From contig SIJG01000013.1 in assembly GCA_023374025.1 (NCBI GenBank), forward strand, positions 1,186,602 to 1,250,601: a stretch of DNA of 64,000 bases, written 5' to 3'. A program made the position numbers and the translations under genes. This document shows, piece after piece, positions 8,437 to 22,090 of the stretch; positions within the stretch are counted from its first letter, which is position 1, and each line of letters starts with the position of its first letter. The notes below the pieces were generated by a model. That model did no database searches, was not told the DNA's origin, and saw only the letters and a program-made list of their open reading frames with translations. This DNA is from Heterodera schachtii (Eukaryota > Nematoda > Chromadorea > Rhabditida > Heteroderidae).

Positions 8437-11400
8437 TCATGATTTTGGCGCGGGTTTCTTCCTGACAGATGCTTGTTCTGACAGCCGACGTCGCTGCGCA
8501 TTTTGCACACGCTTTGGGCACAAAATTTTGCGAAATGCCCGCCGAAATTCCTAAGTTCAAAATGCCGTACAAAAATGGGTTCAACGAGCTGTTGATGTAG
8601 CCGAGCCAAACAAACGCTTGGTGAACCTGAGAATAGGAAAATAAATGTTTGATCAAAAATAACTGATCATTTGGTATAAGAAAATGGGAAATTAAATTAA
8701 TTTACAAAATTTTCAAAATTAAAAAATTTTTTACGTTATGTTCCAGAAAAATTCAATTACAAAAATACCCTTACGGCCCTTTATCAATGAAATTCCTACG
8801 TGGCCTAGTAAAATCCATCCCCTGAGGCTCAGACTCTTGAAATTTCAATTTTTATTTTAATATCTTAAAGAAATGTCATAAATATTTTAAAAATTACTTT
8901 TCTCTAAAATATATTTAATCATTTAGAATTTGGCCATTTTTGAATTTAATAATTTCACCTCCAACTCAACTCCTGAAAAAAATCCATTACCAAAAGTTCG
9001 CTACAACATTTTGATTCACAAAATCTCTATCCCAGACATATGAAAACTCAGGCCCGGATGCCCAGGCTTTTTAGGTTTTAATTTCGAATTTATTTTAAAT
9101 ATATTTTTTAATGAATGCCATTAATTTTGGTTGGACCTTTGGGTGCAAATAGCAGCCTGTACAGAAAGGCATGATCACATAAGCGCAGAAGAATGGCAAC
9201 CAGCAAAATGTGAACACAAAAATTATGACCGCAATTGTTTTGGCGGCACGCTTTTCCTTGGCCACACTGATCTTTTCGCGCTCCTTAAATAAAAATAAAA
9301 TTATTAATCAAATTTTAATAAAAATTGTATAATTAAAAAGAAATTTCATTGCGTAGTTCTTTAATTATATATATTTTCATTGAAGCATTTTTAATTTTAT
9401 TTGTTTGAATGGAATAATTTTAGGCATACTTGAAAATATTTCATTATTGGCACACTTTTTGTACTGAGTTTATTGAGACCCACTTTCCAGCACTACGCCC
9501 ATCTCAGTACTGGAAATATACTTTGCATAACTCAACTAGGGATTGGACTCAGACCTTGGGGTTTACTGATTCCAAATTAGAATTTTTCATAGGCCTAAGT
9601 CAGAATTTTTGGCTCTGGTCCAGGCTTTTTCCTAGATTTTTTTCTCAGAATTCCAGAGCATGGCCAATCAGAAAATTCCCAGCCCCCTAGTCCACCAGGG
9701 TTTTTACAAATCTCGGTCTTTGATAGTTTCTCGAAAACTCGCCTTCAGGTGCGTTTTCAGCTCCACCGTATCACTTGTTGCCTTTTTGTGGGCCGCCACT
9801 TCCGTGCCGCTCTCAGCTGGCGTCCTCTCGCCACCACTCGCCATTGCCATCATACTCGCGGAGCTTGTCAGTGCGACCATTGATGGAGCGGCAGCGACTG
9901 TTGGCACCAGCGAGTGACTTTTTGCAGCAGGCGAATGACTAATTGCAGCTGGAGCGGTGGTTAGCACCGTAGACGCTGGGACAGTTACCGTATTCTCGGG
10001 ACTGTCTTTCTACAATGGGAATTGATAAAGTAAACCAAACTAAAATATTTTTTCTATTAAAATTATTTCCAAAATATAGGCAACAAAATTAATTCATTTT
10101 ATAGTTTTCATGCCCAACATACATTTGAGCCCCCGTGTCCGCTGTCCCCGTCGAACTCCTCCTCCGCTTGAATGCCATCAATGTACAGCGCCAGCTTCGG
10201 CACGTACAACTGCGGCTGCTGCACACTGCAACATGACGACAACATGGAGGAGTGCATTGAGGCACCACACGCGGTCAAGCGGCAAATTCCGCCGTGCTGA
10301 GGCATTTTTGCGTTGACTCCGCCCACTGTGTGCAGAATTGGCACGCCCACTTCTTCCGGAACGCTGACCACGCCCCTTTTGTCCGGAAATGGAGCCTTCG
10401 TCAGTGTTCGCTTCCGTAAAATTTGTGCACCGGTCGCGCTGGCCAGCGCAATCACTGACGTTGCCGCCACCGGAAGGCGATGGGAACGCTTGTGCTTCGG
10501 CTGCGCATCCGCCAGCTCGCAGGACATTTTGAACAGCGCACTGCGACCTATGGCAAATTTTTCTTATTTTAAATTGAGAAAAGGATTGATTTAGTGCTAA
10601 TTTGTAAGTCATTAGTTAAAGCCATAAAAATGGAAAATTTTTGACAAAAAATTTTTTCATAACCTTGCTCAAGAATAATCTAAGTTTTAAAATCCTTGAA
10701 ATCATTCATTAGCTATAAGTGTGCTCTATTAGTCTGCCAAATTTCAAATAATATCATTTAACTTTATAAAATAAATTATGGCCGGCGTAACTCAAAAACC
10801 AGTTTTCGTTGTGATAAGTTTCGGAAAAAAGGAAATTTTGAAATTTGGCAGACTAATAGAGAATCGAATGACATCGGGTAATTAAAAATTTGGTTGATTT
10901 TTAGCATAGTTACAAGCAAACAATTTTTATTATGACGTTTTTTTTAAAAATTTAGTAAATTTGCATGTTTTTTTTTAAATTTTATTGCTAGAAAATAAAA
11001 AATATTCACTTGAAACAATTCTCTTGTTTAGGTTCATAATATCCAAATCGCTTACCCCGATTTTTTCTGATCCGTTTTCGGGCGCTCAAAAAAATTTTCA
11101 TATACACAATGACCATGACGAGCAATGGGAGAAAGAATGAGCCACAAGCGGAGAACACAACAAATGCTTTGTCCGATGTCAGCTCACAGTGATCGACCAG
11201 CTGTTGCGAGGTCCAATCATTCCAGCCGATCAGTGGCGGGACAGAGATCACCGCACTGGCCACCCAAACCTATGGAAAATTGGCCAATTATATTCCATAA
11301 TTTGTGATGCCAAAAGGAAGCAGATTGTGGGAGAAAGTGGGATAAAGGATGGAAGGACTGCCCATAGCTAAGTCGGTTAGAGGACGGCACGGATTGCTTG

Positions 11401-14400
11401 GGTCGTGGGTTCGAGTCGCACCGGGCGAGTTACCTTTTCTGTTCTACAAATTATCCGAAATACAATAAAAAAAAATTTCCCTAAATTCTGACTCTTCGAA
11501 ATAAGAATGATGTAGGAATTAGAGAACAAAAAATAAATTATAAATCTAGTAGGATTTCCGGAATTTAAATTACTTAAAGTAAGAAATGAAAATGCGTTTT
11601 TTCCGGAAATGAACTTACAATTTAAAGTATAAATGAAATGCATATTTTTTCCAGAAATTAAATTACCATTTTAAAGATAAAGGAAAATTCGTATTTTTCC
11701 GGAAATTAATTACAATTGTAAAACCCAAACTGAAAATACGCATTTCCAGAAATTAAATTACTATTGTAAAGTATGAAATGAAGATGCGTATTTTTCCGGA
11801 ATTAAATTACAATTGTAAAACCCAAAATGATAATGCGTTTTTCCGGAAATTAAATTATAATTGTAAAACACATTGAAAATACGCATTTCCAGAAATTAAA
11901 TTACTATTGTAAAGTATGAAAAGAAAATGCGTATTTTTCCGGAAATTAAATTACAATTGTAAAGCACAAACAAAAAATACGCATTTCCAGAAATTAAATT
12001 ACAATTGTAAAGTATGAAATGAATATGCGTATTTTTCGAATTAAATTACTATTGTAAAACCCAAAATGAAAATGCGTTTTTCCGGAAATTAAATTATAAT
12101 TGTAAAACACATTGAAAATACGCATTTCCAGAAATTAAATTACTATTGTAAAACACAAACTGAAAACGCGTTTTTTAGGAAATTAAATTACAATTGTAAA
12201 ACACAAACAAAAAATACGCATTTCCAGAAATTAAATTACTATTGTAAAGTATGAAATGAAGATGCGTATTTTTCCGGAAATTAAATTACAATTGTAAAAC
12301 CCAAAATGAAAATGCGTTTTTCCGGAAATTAAATTATAATTGCAAAACACATTGAAAATACGCATTTCCAGAAATTAAATTACTATTGTAAAGTATGAAA
12401 AGAAAATGCGTATTTTTCCGGAAATTAAATTACAATTGTAAAGCACAAACAAAAAATACGCATTTCCAGAAATTAAATTACTATTGTAAAGTATGAAATG
12501 AATATGCGTATTTTTCGAATTAAATTACAATTGTAAAACCCAAAATGATAATGCGTTTTACCGGAAATTACATTACATTTGTAAAAAACACTGAAAATAC
12601 GCATTTCCAGAAATTAAATTACTATTGTAAAACACAAACTGAAAACGCGTTTTTAGGAAATTAAATTACAATTGTAAAACACAAAAAAAAATACGCATTT
12701 CCAGAAATTAAATTACTATTGTAAAGTATGAAATGAAGATGCGTATTTTTCCGGAAATTAAATTACAATTGTAAAACCCAAAATGAAAATGCGTTTTTCC
12801 GGAAATTAAATTATAATTGTAAAACACACTGAAAATACGCATTTCCAGAAATTAAATTACTATTGTAAAGTATGAAAAAAAAAATGCGTATTTTTCCGGA
12901 AATTAAATTACAATTGTAAAGCACAAACAAAAAATACGCATTTCCAGATATTAAATTACTATTGTAAAGTATGAAATGAAGATGCGTATTTTTCCGGAAT
13001 TAAATTACAATTGTAAAAGCCAAAAAGAAAATGCGTTTTTCCGGAAATTAAATTATAATTGTAAAACACACTGGAAATACGCATTTCCAGAAATTAAATT
13101 ACTATTGTAAAGTATGAAAAGAAAATGCGTATTTTTCCGGAAATTAAATTACAATTGTAAAACACAAACAAAAAATACGCATTTCCAGAAATTAAATTAC
13201 AATTGTAAAGTATGAAATAAAAATTCATATTTCCGGAAATTAAATTACAATTAAAAATACAAACTTAAAATAAGCATTTACAGAAGTTTTTAAAAAAGTA
13301 ATTAAGGATGTCATATTTTATGGTATACAAAAATGTAAGGTTGTTTAAATGCATGAAATTGTTCAAATTTCAAATTAATTCATACCACCCTTTGATATGA
13401 TTAGATAGTTCAATTCCGTTAAATTTAAAAAAATAACTCAGAGAAAATATGCACTGAGAATTACTGTTCAAAAAGTTACAGTAACTTACCATAATGATCA
13501 TCCCGCCGACCAGCTTCAACGAACGCTTTTGCGCATAAGCAATTGGATTATGGATGGCCCAGTAGCGATCAATGGCAATGGCACACAGATTTAAAATGGA
13601 TGAAGTGCACAACAAAATGTCCGCCGTAGTGAACAGTTGGCACACAGTGACACCGAGCAACCATTGGCCATCTAAAAAAAATTGTTTGGCATTTTGTTGT
13701 GCCAACTTCAAATTAAAAAATGTCAGGCATGAAAATAGTAAATCGAGAATGATATATTGCTACATTTTCATTTTTAATTCACCCTTTCACCAGAAATGAA
13801 ATTGATTTAGTATTCTTTTAAATTTTTTGCCTTTAAAGACCGAAATATTAAAAAAGGTCAAAATTTTAGGCTTAAATTTTAATAATTTAAAAAATTTCTT
13901 AAATTATAAAGTTGAGAAAGAATTATTTACGATTTAAAAAAAAAAATATGCAAATGATTTTTATTTTATTTTTGTTTGAATTTTTTATCATTTCCATTTA
14001 ATTTCGAAAATATATTTTTAATTAAGCAAATATTTGAATGCTTTTGTCAGCACTCGCTCAAAAGTTTAAGCTGACCCTTTATTTTCCCACGAGCATAAAA
14101 TGGCGCTTATTTGACCAATTTGGCACGCATTTTTTTGGCACATGGCTGTTTATAAACAAAAATTGGAGAAAAAGTTGAAGGGCTCACCCACAAATTAAAA
14201 AAAATAGTTTGTTTTTAATTAAAATTTTAAATACATTTAACAAAAAAATTAAATGTCAAACGAATTTAAATTTGATGGAAAAAATCTCAATTTAAAGGGG
14301 ATATAAAGAAAATAAAAATGAATTTATAAATTTTAAAATTATTCAAAAAAAAGAAGTAAAAATTGTTAAACATTACGCACTCGCCAAGAATTTGACGACA

Positions 14401-15115
14401 TGTAATGGCATTACGAGCATTGCGACCATCATGTCCGATGCAGCAAGTGAAACAATAAAGTAGTTCTGCACCTTTTTCAACGGTCTGTAGCTGAACACGG
14501 CCAGGATGACCAAAGTGTTGCTGAAAATTATAAAATAAATTTAAAAAGATTAGGTGTAATAGGATGGTATAATGTAAATTTGTAGTTCCATGAATACTGT
14601 ATCGGTGTTATGCCCAAAATATGATTTATACTATCATAAAATACTAGATTATATCAATGTTATAATGAAAAACGCATCAGTAAGATAGAGTTACATTGCT
14701 GTGATACTGTATATGGATATTATGAAATTTCTCTCGATAAAAGATAATTAAGTTTCCCCTGAAACCGTCCGTTAGTTTACTACTAATTAGTATAATTTAA
14801 ATGGCAAATTAATGCGAACCCGAGAATTGTGATGCCGATGATCACCAAATAAGTCATTGTGCCAAGGAACAGCTCAAACGGTCCCAATCGCTGCATAGGC
14901 TGCTGCTCGGCTACAGTATTCAGTTGATTCCTCAACACAGCAACTTCTATGGATTGGTTCACTACTGTAGCCAATGTTGGCAGAAAAAATGCGTCGTTAC
15001 GCATCGGCGAAGAAGCACTGAACTGCTCCAAAATGTGCTGCTGTTGGTGATTTTCAGCTGATACAGATGACGTCATGTTGAGCATAGCGTTCTGTAGGCT
15101 GAACAAATTCTGCAT
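8437..15115 (-). CDS. ser-2: SER-2-like tyramine receptor (class A aminergic GPCR), eight exons
   Basis: Proposed exons, minus strand: 14820-15115, 14381-14520, 13490-13671, 11056-11269, 10123-10547, about 9767-10012 (donor uncertain), 9137-9283 and 8437-8626. Phases agree at every junction except the uncertain donor. Exon 1 has an N-glycosylation-rich ectodomain and TM1 (G-T-M-T-Y-L-V-I-I). TM2 reads [22 protein letters not shown]3 has the amine-binding Asp ([10 protein letters not shown]) and [11 protein letters not shown]5 has [12 protein letters not shown]. Loop 3 is long (exons 5-6), TM6 has F-C-W-L-P-F-F and TM7 [13 protein letters not shown]. The pattern closely matches nematode SER-2, a Gi/o-coupled tyramine receptor of neurons and muscle. 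One extra base at 8550-8551 breaks the frame after TM7 (see findings). Confidence 0.85.
10724..10862. repeat. Small inverted-repeat element in a ser-2 intron
   Basis: CTCTATTAGTCTGCCAAATT near 10726 is repeated inverted as AATTTGGCAGACTAATAGAG near 10840-10860, a roughly 25-bp arm around about 90 bp. It lies between exons 4 and 5 of the SER-2-like gene. It looks like a short MITE or foldback remnant; no target duplication was seen. Confidence 0.55.
11361..11431 (+). ncRNA. tRNA-like sequence (tRNA pseudogene or tRNA-derived SINE head)
   Basis: TAGCTAAGTCGGTTAGAGG resembles a tRNA D arm (box A), and GTGGGTTCGAGTCGCAC, 40 bases on, resembles a T arm (box B, GGTTCGAGTC). The acceptor ends GCCC.../...GGGC pair only partly and the T stem has a mismatch. 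A functional tRNA is therefore unlikely; a tRNA pseudogene or SINE head fits better. It lies in a ser-2 intron, antisense to that gene. Confidence 0.5.
11640..13270. repeat. Minisatellite, ~48-bp submonomers, in ser-2 intron 3
   Basis: Over 30 copies of a roughly 48-bp unit: TTTCCGGAAATTAAATTACA, ATTGTAAAACCCAAAATG, AAAATGCG. At least three variants (TTTCCAGAAATT, TTTTTCCGG, and the AAAGTATGAAATGAAGATGC type) succeed each other in a regular order, giving a higher-order period of about 145 bp. It fills most of the intron between exons 3 and 4. Base substitutions between units are few. Confidence 0.85.
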
Positions 15116-15119
15116 AACA

Positions 15120-18100
15120 ACTTATGGCATAAAATGCTTTATCGAAGGCTTTTTGATGAAATTGTTGTTTTTACAGTATAGCACGACAATTTAATACAGT
15201 AATATAACTAAAAAAGTATTTTAACAAAATTAAATTGAGAGCAAATTTGGTGATTTAAAATGAAAAAATATTTCAATAACGAATCTAACGCAGAAATTTT
15301 TCTATATTTTTTTCTGGGAATAATTACGTCGTCTCTATTTTGTGAAGTTTTCAAGTTTTCTCATTAAATTTGTTTTCTCACAAAAATAATTTAAAAATTC
15401 AAATTTATATTCGGCAAAGCCTTTGGTAATGCTATCATTTTTTGAAAAAACCCAAAAAAATAAAGTTTCTGTTGTTAAAAATATTAGACGGGAACACAAT
15501 GTGTGATTTTTTTGTTAATTAAATGAATTTATATATATTTATTAATTAATGAGCCTGTTTAAATTAGATTAAGTCTTTAAATAACCAAATTGCTTTAAGT
15601 AATATGCATATTGGAGATGGATAAATAAATACAAATAAAAAATGGATAAATTGGAAAAATTTGAGTTATGCTAAATGGCAAAAAAATCAATTTGGAGGAC
15701 AGACTTTTCCCTCATTAGTCGTCAACTCCTTCTTTTGCGTGCCATTTGGCTGTTCAGCAAAGATTTCCGGTCTTTTGGGCCCGGGGCCAAACCCAAAAAG
15801 TGCCGAGCCAATGAATGAGTGAGTGATGAGCAAAAGTGGTGGTGAGTGCCTAACAAATGTTTGGCCAAATGAGGAGAAAAAGCAAGTGAACTTTTATTGT
15901 GCCGTCATCTCTAGCGCTGGCACTTGGGGAGAAAAGAAAAATAATATTTTTTTTATTAAAAATTGTAAAAAATGAATTTATTTTAATGTTTTTTAATGTA
16001 AAAGAAATTATTTAAAATAAATTTTATTAATTTTTGAAAAACATTTTTATTTTACAAATTATCAAAAAATAAAAAGTACTAAATTATTTTTCAAAGGTAA
16101 AAAATAAATTTTAGATAATAAATTGAAAATAAAAATTTATTTAAGCAAAAATAAAAAATAAAATTAAATAATAATTATTAGTAATGAATTTTATTTTTGA
16201 ATTTTTCTTGCCCAAACTTCCATAAAATGGCACTAAAAATGCCATGGAATTGCTGAAATGTTCCTTCCTTTTTTTTCCTCCGTGCTTTGTGAATACATTA
16301 GGCCATAAGAAAGCCCATTTGTGGTGGGACATATGGTCACGGATTCGGAAAAAGAAGCGGATGAAACATGAGACAGGAGGAAGAAAAAATTTTTTTGTTG
16401 TGTCGTTTTTATGTGCTTTTGTCTACTCATTTACTCATGGGAAGATGAATGATTATGGCGTAACGTTAATTTTTTTTTTTTCAAAATTTTTTGAGGCCAG
16501 GTTTTAAATTTCTTAAATTTCTTGTGCCATTTAATTCTTTGCATTCTGAAATGTTTTGAATTTGGATGCCAGTTTCAAATATACTTAAATAAATTTAAAA
16601 AATTCGTTTTCGTAAAATTTGAATTAATTTAAAAAAAATATTTCGCAATTTTCATGAGATTTTCATCATAAAATAAGTAATATTGAAAGTGAATTTAAAT
16701 TGTTTTTGGTTACATAAAAATGTATATAATATTTAAAATAGGATAAAAATTAAAATTCTAAAAAATTTTCATTTAAAAGTTAAGTTATAATTTTAAATTT
16801 GAAAAGGCTTTTTTTTTAAAAGGGACGTCGTCCTCTTAAAAATGGATTTTTGTTTAGAATCTCTCCTCGCTGAATTTCCAAATGGCTTTTAAATGGGTGA
16901 CAGTGAGGGAGTGAAGACTGTGGGAGCGGAGAACAATTGAAAATGCATTGTGAGTAATTTAAGGAAAATAAATACAAAATTAACTAACTGCTAAAATAAA
17001 GATGATAAAATAAAAAAATAAAATAAAATTGAATTTAATTTTAAATATTTCGAAATGTCACAAAATAAATTCAAATTTTCATTAAATAAATATTTATAAG
17101 AAATTTATAAAAAAAATGAAATAGTAATGTAAAAGAAAGATTGTTTTAAAAAAATTCATTTTGAAATTTAAAATATTCAACTTTACAAATTTAACTAATA
17201 AACTAAGTGAATTATATGAGAAATTAATATTTTAAATTTATAAATATTATTTAAAATATATATTATTTTTGTGTAAAAAAAAACAATTTCTAACACATAA
17301 ATAATGAATCGTTTACTATTGCACACTAAATTTACTCGACAATAAATTTAGCTAATTACCACTTGCTTGGATAAAATGATGTTGGGTCTTTAAGCATCAA
17401 TGAAAAAAGCTCAAAATTCCAAAAATGTATTCGTTTTCTTTTATTAATTTAATTTTATATATAAGATTAATATTCGAATTAAAAACAATAAATTTATAAG
17501 TTGAAAATAATTCAAAATGATTATTTCTTTATTGTTTTTTTTATCAATATTTAATTTTAATTATTTAAAATTTCCTTAAAATAATGAAAATAAATTTTTT
17601 AATAAAAATAATAATTTGGATAAAGTGTAAGAAAATCCAAGGAAATGGCATAATGCGGAAGGAATATTCGCTCGCCTGGCAAAAGTGCGTGTTTTTGCCA
17701 AGAACAAAATAAATAGATTAGCATTGGAAATGAATGTAATTAGGAGGATTAATTTTCAATAATTTATGTCCCATAAAATTTAATGTAATTATTATTTTTT
17801 ATTTTCTAAGCGAAAAATTTTTTTGAATTTATAAAAAATAGATTATTTCTATAAGTTGGAAAATTTTACCATAATTTTTTGTAAGGAATACGGTTGTTTT
17901 TACAGTTATATGAGTGTCTTTTGGTAGATTTAGAACTGATTGAGCCTTAATAATACACTTAAAATTGTATTGCATTTCAAATATGAAAATTTTTAAAACG
18001 TGCCAAAAATGAAAAAAAAAAATGAAGGAAAAAACGCTATAAGAACATTCAAAATTATAATTCTCAAATTTCATGAAAACTGAAATGAAAAATTGAAGAA

Positions 18101-20850
18101 AAAAGAAATTTGAACCAATTTAGGCAATTAAGCCATGTCATAAAATGACCGGAAAACTCATGCTTGCGCAAACAGTCCATTATCGTTAGGATTAAATTGC
18201 GGAAGTTTCTTTTTTTTCAATTTCTATTTAAAATTGCATTTGTTTAAAAATATTGGGTCCATTATTTTATTTCAGTAGCAAAGCAACAAAATAAAATATT
18301 GAATTTTTTTGAATTTAAATTAAAAATTATTAGTAAAAAATTTCAATTATATTTCGTAAAGAATAGTAAAATTTTTAAAAATATTATAGAAAAATAATCA
18401 ATTCAAAAATTTTATAAAAACAAAAATTGTAATGCAGAAATTGTTAAAAAAATATATTTGAAATTTAACATTAAAATTAATATAAAAAGAAAAAATTAAA
18501 CATATAAATCAAGAAAATCTGTCGTAAAATTAGAAAAAAAATTTTTTACTCATTAAAAATGATTAGTAAATAATTTTTTAAAATTATATTTTCGTGAAGA
18601 ATAGTAAAATTTAAATGTTACCAATTCAAAACAAAATAATTATCCAATTGAATAAAATAATATTTAAAATTTTACATTAGAATTAATATAAAAAGAAAAA
18701 ATAAGCATATAACTCAAGGAAATCTGTCGTAAAATTAGATAATTTTCTTATTCGAAATAACAAATTTGATTTAAATAAATATTTTTAATAATTTAATATA
18801 TAAAAAGGTTTTTTCAAACATTTTTTATTTTGTATCACACCGATAACATCAAAAAGTGCATTTTTTGAAGAAGTTTTGTTGTAGGGGATGAGAAAGGTCC
18901 CCGGCGGAGAATTTTTGACGATGATGACAAGTGGTGGAATTGGGGGACGGAGAGGGGGGAAAGAGGAGGGGAAAGTGGTACCCTCCGCCGGCGGGGCGAT
19001 GAAACAAATGACGTGATTAGTGGACTAAATTTTTAAATTATGGCATTTTGTTGAAAATTATGGGAAAAAATTAAAGTTAAATTTCACAAAAAAATGTATT
19101 GCAAAAAAGTTAAGTAAAAATATTAGATTAGATTCTATATTTAACAAATGAAAAAATAATAAACTGATGAAAAATTCTCAAATAGACATTCAGTCAGACT
19201 GATAAATAATTAATAAAAAATATTTAATTTTATATTTGAGATTTTTATGGAAAAAATGATAGATATTTGGAAATTTTTTTTGGCAATTTAATTTTATTTT
19301 TTGAGTTATTTTCGAAGAAAATCATTCTTAAGAAAAAAAAATTATTTAAATATTTAACTTTTCATTCATAATTAATTTATTCTCAAATATTTTTGCCTTA
19401 AAAATATGGAAACAAAAATTAACAAAATATGAATTATTTTTAACATTTAAATACATTTCTCATTTTAAATAAAACAATTAATAAATAATTAATTGACATT
19501 TTTTGAAAATTTACTTATCCAACAAATAATTTAGCCAAATTTTAACGCAAAATTTGAGGAAAAATTTAGGACAAAAAAGACACCCTAATGGGCACACTGC
19601 TCGACGGCCAAGGCCAAACAAAAGCCTTCCCATTGTTTTGGGGTAAGCGCTTTTCCTCTGCTGCTGGCACAATTTGTGCCAAAAGTGTGGCATTGGCACA
19701 TTCTGTGCCAACAAATTAGTCGAATTTTTTTTTGAACATAAACAATGAAGTTGAAGCTTAATATAAGGGATACATATGTTCTTGACAGATATTTTATTAA
19801 TTTGTTTTTTTAAATAAAGTAAAAATTGCTGAAATTGATATTTTATTATAATTTTTAACAATATTTTTTAAAGATTAATAAATGAGTCAAATTTTTTTAA
19901 ATGAAATAATATTTATTTGAATTTGTTCCTGAAAAATGAATTCGGATTTTAAATTAGCACTAATTTTCTGAAACAATATTTTTGTGTGATTTAAAAAAAA
20001 TATATAAATTAGGTTAATTTATAAGGGAGAGAAAGAAAAAATGGAAAAAAAAGATAAATTAGAGAAATAATTTAAATATTTATTTTTTTAAATCAAGAAA
20101 ATATAAAATTTATGATATGAAATCTGAGTGTAAATTAGCACTAATTTTCTGAAACAATCTTTTTTTTATGTGATTTCTAAAAATATAAATTAGGTTAATA
20201 AAATAGGAAGAAAAAATAATATGAAAAAACATAAAAAAAAAGTTTTAAAAAATATAAAGCATAGATAAAAAAGATAATCAAAAAAAATTGGTAGGATTTT
20301 GTGTAATTTATATGATATATTATTTTATCAGTTATTTAATTATTCCATTAATGAAATAACAAAAAACGGAGAAAGAAAAAATAGTAAAAAAAAACAAAAA
20401 TTTATTTTTAGCTTTTTTAAATTAAAAAGCTGTTTAATTTATTATTTTATATTTTGTTTAAAAATCCGCTTTGTCTTTTTTTATATTTTCTATAACTTTA
20501 CCATGGTGTCGAGTTATTAATGAATGTTACGCCAAAGTGAATTAATTTTATTTAAAATATCTTTATGTTTTTTCAAATGAGCACCAGATGAATTGATGAT
20601 ATATATCAATTAATAAGATTTAATTTTAATCATTATTTTACCAATTCGAAATTTTTTGCTAAGTAAAATAAAATTATTATTTTTATTTCTTTGCAATTAA
20701 GCAGGATTTCCTTATTTAATTCGTTAAATCTGTAGAATAATGATTTTCTTTCAATTTTAAATCCAAAAAATTCAGACAGGCAGGAAAATATGATATATCT
20801 CTTAAAAATTCTACATTATTATATAAAAAATAGAGTTATAAGTTCTAGGC
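15120..20850. other. Gene-poor AT-rich region upstream of ser-2
   Basis: I see no supported gene. ORFs at 16141-16507, 17829-18074, 19511-19861 and 20299-20520 are isolated and low-complexity. Two patches are richer in GC: 15690-15930 (with GGTCTTTTGGGCCCGGGGCC) and 18885-19015. As the region lies 5' of the SER-2-like gene, these could be untranslated exons or regulatory DNA, but nothing in the sequence proves it. Confidence 0.5.
18885..19015. other. Short GC/purine-rich island
   Basis: About 130 bases rich in G, including a GGGGGACGGAGAGGGGGGAA run, CCCTCCGCCGGCGGGGCG and a TGACGTGA (CRE-like) string, inside DNA that is otherwise mostly A/T. It lies about 3.8 kb upstream of the SER-2-like start codon. 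No ORF or RNA fold was recognised. A regulatory role is only a possibility. Confidence 0.4.
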
Positions 20851-21224
20851 ACTAAAGATGCCAAATAATCGCATAAAATATGCACTAAAAATCCCCCAAA
20901 TATGCCTTAAAAACCCGAAAAATGCACAAATATGCACTAAAATATGCCTTAAAAATTTACCAAAAATGGCTTTTAACCCTCAAAAAATGCCAAAATTGTA
21001 TATAAAATACAGAATTGACTTTAAAACTCTAAAACAATGGATAATAAGCTTTTTTAGAAATTGCAAAATATTTTGATTTTCAAAATTTATATATGCAATT
21101 TAGAATTTATTAAATTTTTTTATATGCCAAAACAAAATTACATTTTTCTTATATCAACAATTTAATGGAAAATGCATTTATTCTCGAAAACAGAAAAAAT
21201 ATGCAAAATCATACAACTTATAAC

Positions 21225-21874
21225 CAGGGCTTCCATTTTATGTAAGAAAAATCGCGAAATATGTAAATAAAAGATGTATAAAAAATGCTAAAATATGTAT
21301 GAAATATGTACAAAAACCCTCAAATATGTACTAAAATATGTAAATAAAATTTTTTAAATGGTAATTTTTTGAATAAAAATTCTTCGTAAAAAGTGACAGG
21401 CACAAAATGCCATAAAAATGACCAAAATATGCCTAAAATCACATTTTAGTATTTCAAAAATTAATTTTTGATTTATAATTTTTTGAAAAAAAATTTCGAT
21501 TTTAGTGATACATTTTCAAAAAAAAAATTTTTAAATTTGTCACATAAAATTTCTATAAATTCTCAAAATATGAAAACAAAATGAAAATTTGTACGAAAAA
21601 ATTGCAAAATTTTGGATTTTTTTGGGGCATCTAAAAAATTTTCCTTAAAAAATCCTCAAAAATTTCAAATATGTACAAAAAAAAAGCGAAAAAGTCCAAA
21701 ATATGTATAAAAATATCTACATTTGTAATATATAAAAAAACGTCGAAATATGTAAAAATATGTAAATAAAAGTCCCGACTTTTATGCGCAAATACAAAAA
21801 AGAAAGTGTTCCCACTATTTAGAGCATGGAGAAGCCAAGAAAAAATATGTATTTACATAAAAATGGAAGCCCTG
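21225..21874. mobile_element. hAT-type MITE, 650 bp (element B)
   Basis: The left end CAGGGCTTCCATTTTATGTA and the right end, its inverted counterpart (ACATAAAAATGGAAGCCCTG), are bounded by perfect 8-bp duplications CTTATAAC (21217-21224 and 21875-21882). The interior is built of AAATATGTA-type repeats, and the conserved GGAGAAGCCA block sits near the right end, so it is inverted relative to element A. No coding capacity was seen. Confidence 0.85.
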
Positions 21875-22090
21875 CTTATAACCCTAATAATAAAATTTGG
21901 GCAATTTTCGAAAGTTTTAAGACAACATCTTTAGCTCTTCCGGGTTTTTTTTTTTTTTACATATTTTATATGTTTTTCTTACTTAAAAAGCCCTACTTAT
22001 CCATATATTATTTTTGCCCATAATTTGATCCATATTTTCATGTTTTGATGTTTTAAATTTATTAATTTTTAGAAAAATCTAATCAATAAA

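Noticed and set aside
9430..9690. 86-residue ORF in a ser-2 intron
   Set aside because: Antisense in an intron, no recognisable domain; the region looks like an old repeat.
11640..13270. CRISPR-like regular repeats
   Set aside because: Direct repeats without unique spacers in a eukaryotic intron: an ordinary minisatellite. The same applies to 46985-48295 and 58312-64000.
16244..16507. 87-residue plus-strand ORF upstream of ser-2
   Set aside because: Overlaps other frames, has no motif, and is bounded by low-complexity AT DNA.
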